The position numbers were made by a program, and so were the translations under genes. DNA of 8,618 nt from Treponema sp. (GTDB lineage: Bacteria; Spirochaetota; Spirochaetia; Treponematales; Breznakiellaceae), in NCBI GenBank assembly GCA_009784995.1, contig WQXE01000079.1:1-8618 (forward strand). The letters run 5' to 3'. The notes under the pieces are model-generated. The model was not told where the DNA came from. It did not search any database and saw only the letters and a list, made by a program, of their open reading frames with translations. Shown piece by piece: positions 7,215 to 8,618 of the stretch (positions are counted from its first letter, which is position 1; each line of letters opens with the position of its first letter).

Positions 7215-8309
7215 ATGATTTACAGAGAATATGGCAAAACGGGAAAAAAAGTTTCTTTACTTGGGTTTGGCGGAATGAGATTTAAAAACATTGACGACCA
7301 CGATGAATGTGTTCGCTTATTGGTTGCCGCCGCGGAAGGCGGAATAAATTATTTTGATACAGCTCCGGGTTATTTTGATATAAAAAGCGAAACTGTTTTT
7401 GGCAAAGCTTTCGCGGAAATGAGAAAAAAAGGGCTTCCCTATTTTAGCGCGACAAAAACTTTTGAAAGTACCGAAGACGGAATACGGCGCGAGATCGAAG
7501 CTCAGCTTAAACGTTTAAATATTGATGTTATCGACTTTTATCATATATGGTGCATAACAAGCCTTGATAACTGGGAAAACAGAAAAAAAGCCGGCGTTTT
7601 GCAAACATTTTTAAAATTAAAAGAAGAAGGTTTAATAAAACATATTTGCATATCCAGCCATTTAATAAAAAACGAAATTAAAGAACTCCTTTTGGAAGAT
7701 ATTATCGAAGGTGTTTTATTCGGCTATTCCGCCTATAATTTTAAAACAAGACAGGAAGCGTTTGACGCTATCAAAGAAAAAAAACTTGGCGCTGTTGTAA
7801 TGAACCCTCTTGGCGGCGGAGTGATCCCTGACCATCCTGAATTGTTTAAGTTTATAACGCGGGAAGGCGAAAGCGTAACTGCCGCTGCCCTTCGCGTTCT
7901 TTGGGATCATCCGGAAATTACAAATACACTTGTCGGTTTTGATACAATCGAACATTTAAATGACGCGTTACAGGCGATGAAAGATTACAAACCCCGTACA
8001 CTCGCGGAGCTTGAAGAGGTTAAATCAAAAGCGGGTGCTTCATTCGAAGGTATTTGCACAGGATGCGCGTATTGCGTTACGAGCGGCATCAGCGAATGTC
8101 CTGTTAATATTCCAATTCCGCAATATATGGACGCTTATAACCAAAAACTTTTAAACAAACATTCGAACGATCCGATTGGAGATCGGCTTAAATGGCACTG
8201 GAACATGGACAAACTGGACGCCGCAAAATGTACTGAATGCGGCTTATGCGAAAAAGCCTGTACACAACATATTGATATAATCAAAAGGTTAAAAGAAATC
8301 TCAAAATAG
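7215..8309 (+). CDS. Aldo/keto reductase with C-terminal two-cluster ferredoxin-like domain
   Basis: This 364-residue protein has an aldo/keto reductase barrel (about 1-255) with the family tetrad in place: Asp48 and Tyr53 (DTAPGYFD), Lys81 (SATK) and His110 (DFYHIW). It should use a nicotinamide cofactor to reduce or oxidise a carbonyl substrate. Residues about 275-355 hold eight cysteines in two sets: C281-x2-C284-x2-C287-x7-C295-Pro, and C339-x2-C342-x2-C345-x3-C349. These predict two [4Fe-4S] clusters, so electrons may pass to or from an iron-sulfur or flavin partner. This two-part layout is common in anaerobes, but the substrates are mostly unknown. The x7 gap before C295 is longer than the short gap I expect in this family. 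A strong AAGGAGGA (7203-7210) precedes the ATG. Its position right after metA suggests co-transcription but does not establish a role in methionine metabolism. Confidence 0.93.
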   Translation: MIYREYGKTGKKVSLLGFGGMRFKNIDDHDECVRLLVAAAEGGINYFDTAPGYFDIKSETVFGKAFAEMRKKGLPYFSATKTFESTEDGIRREIEAQLKRLNIDVIDFYHIWCITSLDNWENRKKAGVLQTFLKLKEEGLIKHICISSHLIKNEIKELLLEDIIEGVLFGYSAYNFKTRQEAFDAIKEKKLGAVVMNPLGGGVIPDHPELFKFITREGESVTAAALRVLWDHPEITNTLVGFDTIEHLNDALQAMKDYKPRTLAELEEVKSKAGASFEGICTGCAYCVTSGISECPVNIPIPQYMDAYNQKLLNKHSNDPIGDRLKWHWNMDKLDAAKCTECGLCEKACTQHIDIIKRLKEISK

Positions 8310-8340
8310 TCCAGAAATTCAACCGAATATGACCACTCAT

Positions 8341-8373
8341 GCCTGGTTCATACGATGATACCTAGCCTTTTTT
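8341..8373 (+). terminator. Candidate intrinsic terminator of the metA-reductase operon
   Basis: The segment starts 31 bases after the reductase stop. GGTTCAT (8345-8351) pairs with ATGA and ACC (8355-8358, 8360-8362), with one bulged T and a three-base ACG loop. An outer GC/GC pair closes it beyond a 2x2 mismatch. Six T (8368-8373) follow after a single C. Stem plus T run fits a rho-independent terminator, though the stem is imperfect. The T run also forms the left end of the next palindrome. Confidence 0.5.
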
Positions 8374-8394
8374 ATCAGTTATAACTGATAAAAA
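8369..8394. repeat. Perfect 26-base palindrome (copy 1 of 3)
   Basis: The core TATCAGTTATAACTGATA (8373-8390) is extended on each side by four matching T/A bases, giving a perfect 26-base inverted repeat with no spacer. It is centred 40 bases before a second related palindrome and about 51 bases upstream of the ATPase start codon. The symmetric, spacer-free form fits an operator for a dimeric DNA-binding protein. It does not fit an intrinsic terminator, because neither strand has a T run after the stem. Confidence 0.7.
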
Positions 8395-8396
8395 CC

Positions 8397-8425
8397 TTGA
8401 TTTTTGAATATTTATCAGTCATAAT
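8397..8425 (+). promoter_or_regulatory. Candidate promoter of the edge ATPase gene
   Basis: TTGATT (8397-8402) and CATAAT (8420-8425) are separated by 17 bases and match the sigma70 consensus at four and five of six positions. The predicted transcription start is about 8432, at the A of the ATG or one base before it. No Shine-Dalgarno precedes that ATG, so a leaderless mRNA is plausible. The second palindrome covers the -10 box. A TATAAT also occurs at 8429-8434, but it overlaps the ATG. Confidence 0.4.
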
Positions 8426-8430
8426 TGATA
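8413..8430. repeat. Imperfect 18-base palindrome (copy 2 of 3)
   Basis: TATCAGTCATAATTGATA differs from the copy 1 core at two of eighteen positions and keeps seven of nine symmetric pairs. It ends two bases before the ATPase ATG and overlaps the predicted -10. A protein bound here would block transcription of the gene. Confidence 0.6.
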
Positions 8431-8432
8431 TA

Positions 8433-8618
8433 ATGATAAAGAGAAATCAGTATATTGATAAAATTCGTAGTTTTATGGATCAACCGGAACTGGTAAAAAT
8501 TATAACCGGTATTCGCAGAAGCGGGAAATCGGTTATGTTGGAACTAATTCAATTAGAATTAATCACAAAGGGTATTTCAAAAAATAATATACTTACCTAT
8601 AACTTTGAAGATATGAGT
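8433..8618 (+). CDS. AAA-type ATPase, COG1373/DUF4143-like, N-terminus only
   Basis: Sixty-two codons are visible before the window ends: an N-terminal MIKRNQYIDKIRSFM, then a P-loop GIRRSGKS at residues 27-34 (Walker A, Lys33), then NILTYNFEDMS. This opening matches ATP-binding proteins of the COG1373 type, which usually continue to about 400 residues with an AAA core and a C-terminal DUF4143 nuclease-like domain. The rest cannot be seen. The start is chosen because family members begin with this MI-x-R-x2-Y pattern. There is no ribosome-binding site, and the next in-frame ATG (8475) would remove part of that conserved opening. The cellular role of the family is not established, though members are scattered and often strain-variable. 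Palindromes upstream and inside the first codons suggest tight, possibly self-directed, control. Confidence 0.8.
   Translation, partial: MIKRNQYIDKIRSFMDQPELVKIITGIRRSGKSVMLELIQLELITKGISKNNILTYNFEDMS
8446..8459. repeat. Short related palindrome inside the ATPase gene (copy 3 of 3)
   Basis: ATCAGTATATTGAT has six of seven symmetric pairs and the same ATCA(G/A)..TGAT outer arms as copies 1 and 2, but with a centre two bases shorter. Its centre is 31 bases (about three helical turns) beyond that of copy 2. It lies within codons 5-9, so part of the match may be chance in AT-rich DNA. Confidence 0.3.

Noticed and set aside
8369..8394. 26-base palindrome as the terminator of the reductase operon
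   Set aside because: No T run follows the stem on either strand; the better terminator candidate is the hairpin at 8341-8367 with the T run at 8368-8373.
8310..8430. Insertion-sequence end or MITE formed by the palindromes near the ATPase
   Set aside because: No transposase, no target duplication and no outward-facing terminal repeats are visible; centre spacing and position over the promoter fit operators better.

Overview
The window is AT-rich and holds six protein-coding genes, two of them cut by the window edges. No rRNA, tRNA, CRISPR array or transposase gene is visible. Gene content suggests a flagellated or signalling-rich anaerobe: a PAS-rich hybrid kinase paired with a two-domain HD-GYP regulator, an aldo/keto reductase with two [4Fe-4S]-type motifs, and a COG1373/DUF4143-type ATPase. 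The protein sequences and codon style (many gcg and cgc codons in an AT-rich background) remind me of Treponema-like spirochaetes. That taxonomic guess comes from memory of family members and is only moderately supported.

Left part (1-726, + strand): the 3' end of a gene for a protein with a nuclease-like E...D...E-x-Q-T core and a C-terminal winged-helix-like segment. It converges on the next gene with a 9-base gap. A short hairpin with a T run straddles its stop codon.

Centre (736-6080, - strand): a two-gene signalling operon that reads leftward. A sigma70-like promoter (6116-6145) drives a receiver/HD-GYP response regulator. Its stop codon overlaps the start codon of a 1441-residue hybrid histidine kinase (TAATG). 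The kinase has an extracytoplasmic dCACHE sensor, four tandem PAS units with an exact 129-residue period, HisKA, HATPase, receiver and HPt domains, and an extra helical C-terminal module. The likely phosphate route is His859 to Asp1168 to His1303 in the kinase and then Asp51 of the regulator, which would control c-di-GMP breakdown.

Right part (6279-8309, + strand): a divergently transcribed pair, metA-type homoserine O-acyltransferase (predicted acetyl-CoA specific) followed 15 bases later by an aldo/keto reductase with a C-terminal ferredoxin-like domain. A candidate hairpin terminator follows. The 168-base (or 198-base, with the revised regulator start) divergent intergenic region carries a perfect CTCACA-T-TGTGAG palindrome and a separate CTCACAT half-site.

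Right edge (8369-8618): a cluster of three related palindromes (TATCAGTTATAACTGATA-like) leads into and overlaps the start of a truncated AAA-type ATPase gene. The promoter geometry predicts a leaderless or nearly leaderless transcript. This palindrome cluster, the nuclease/winged-helix gene at the left edge and the periodic PAS array are the most unusual parts of the window.
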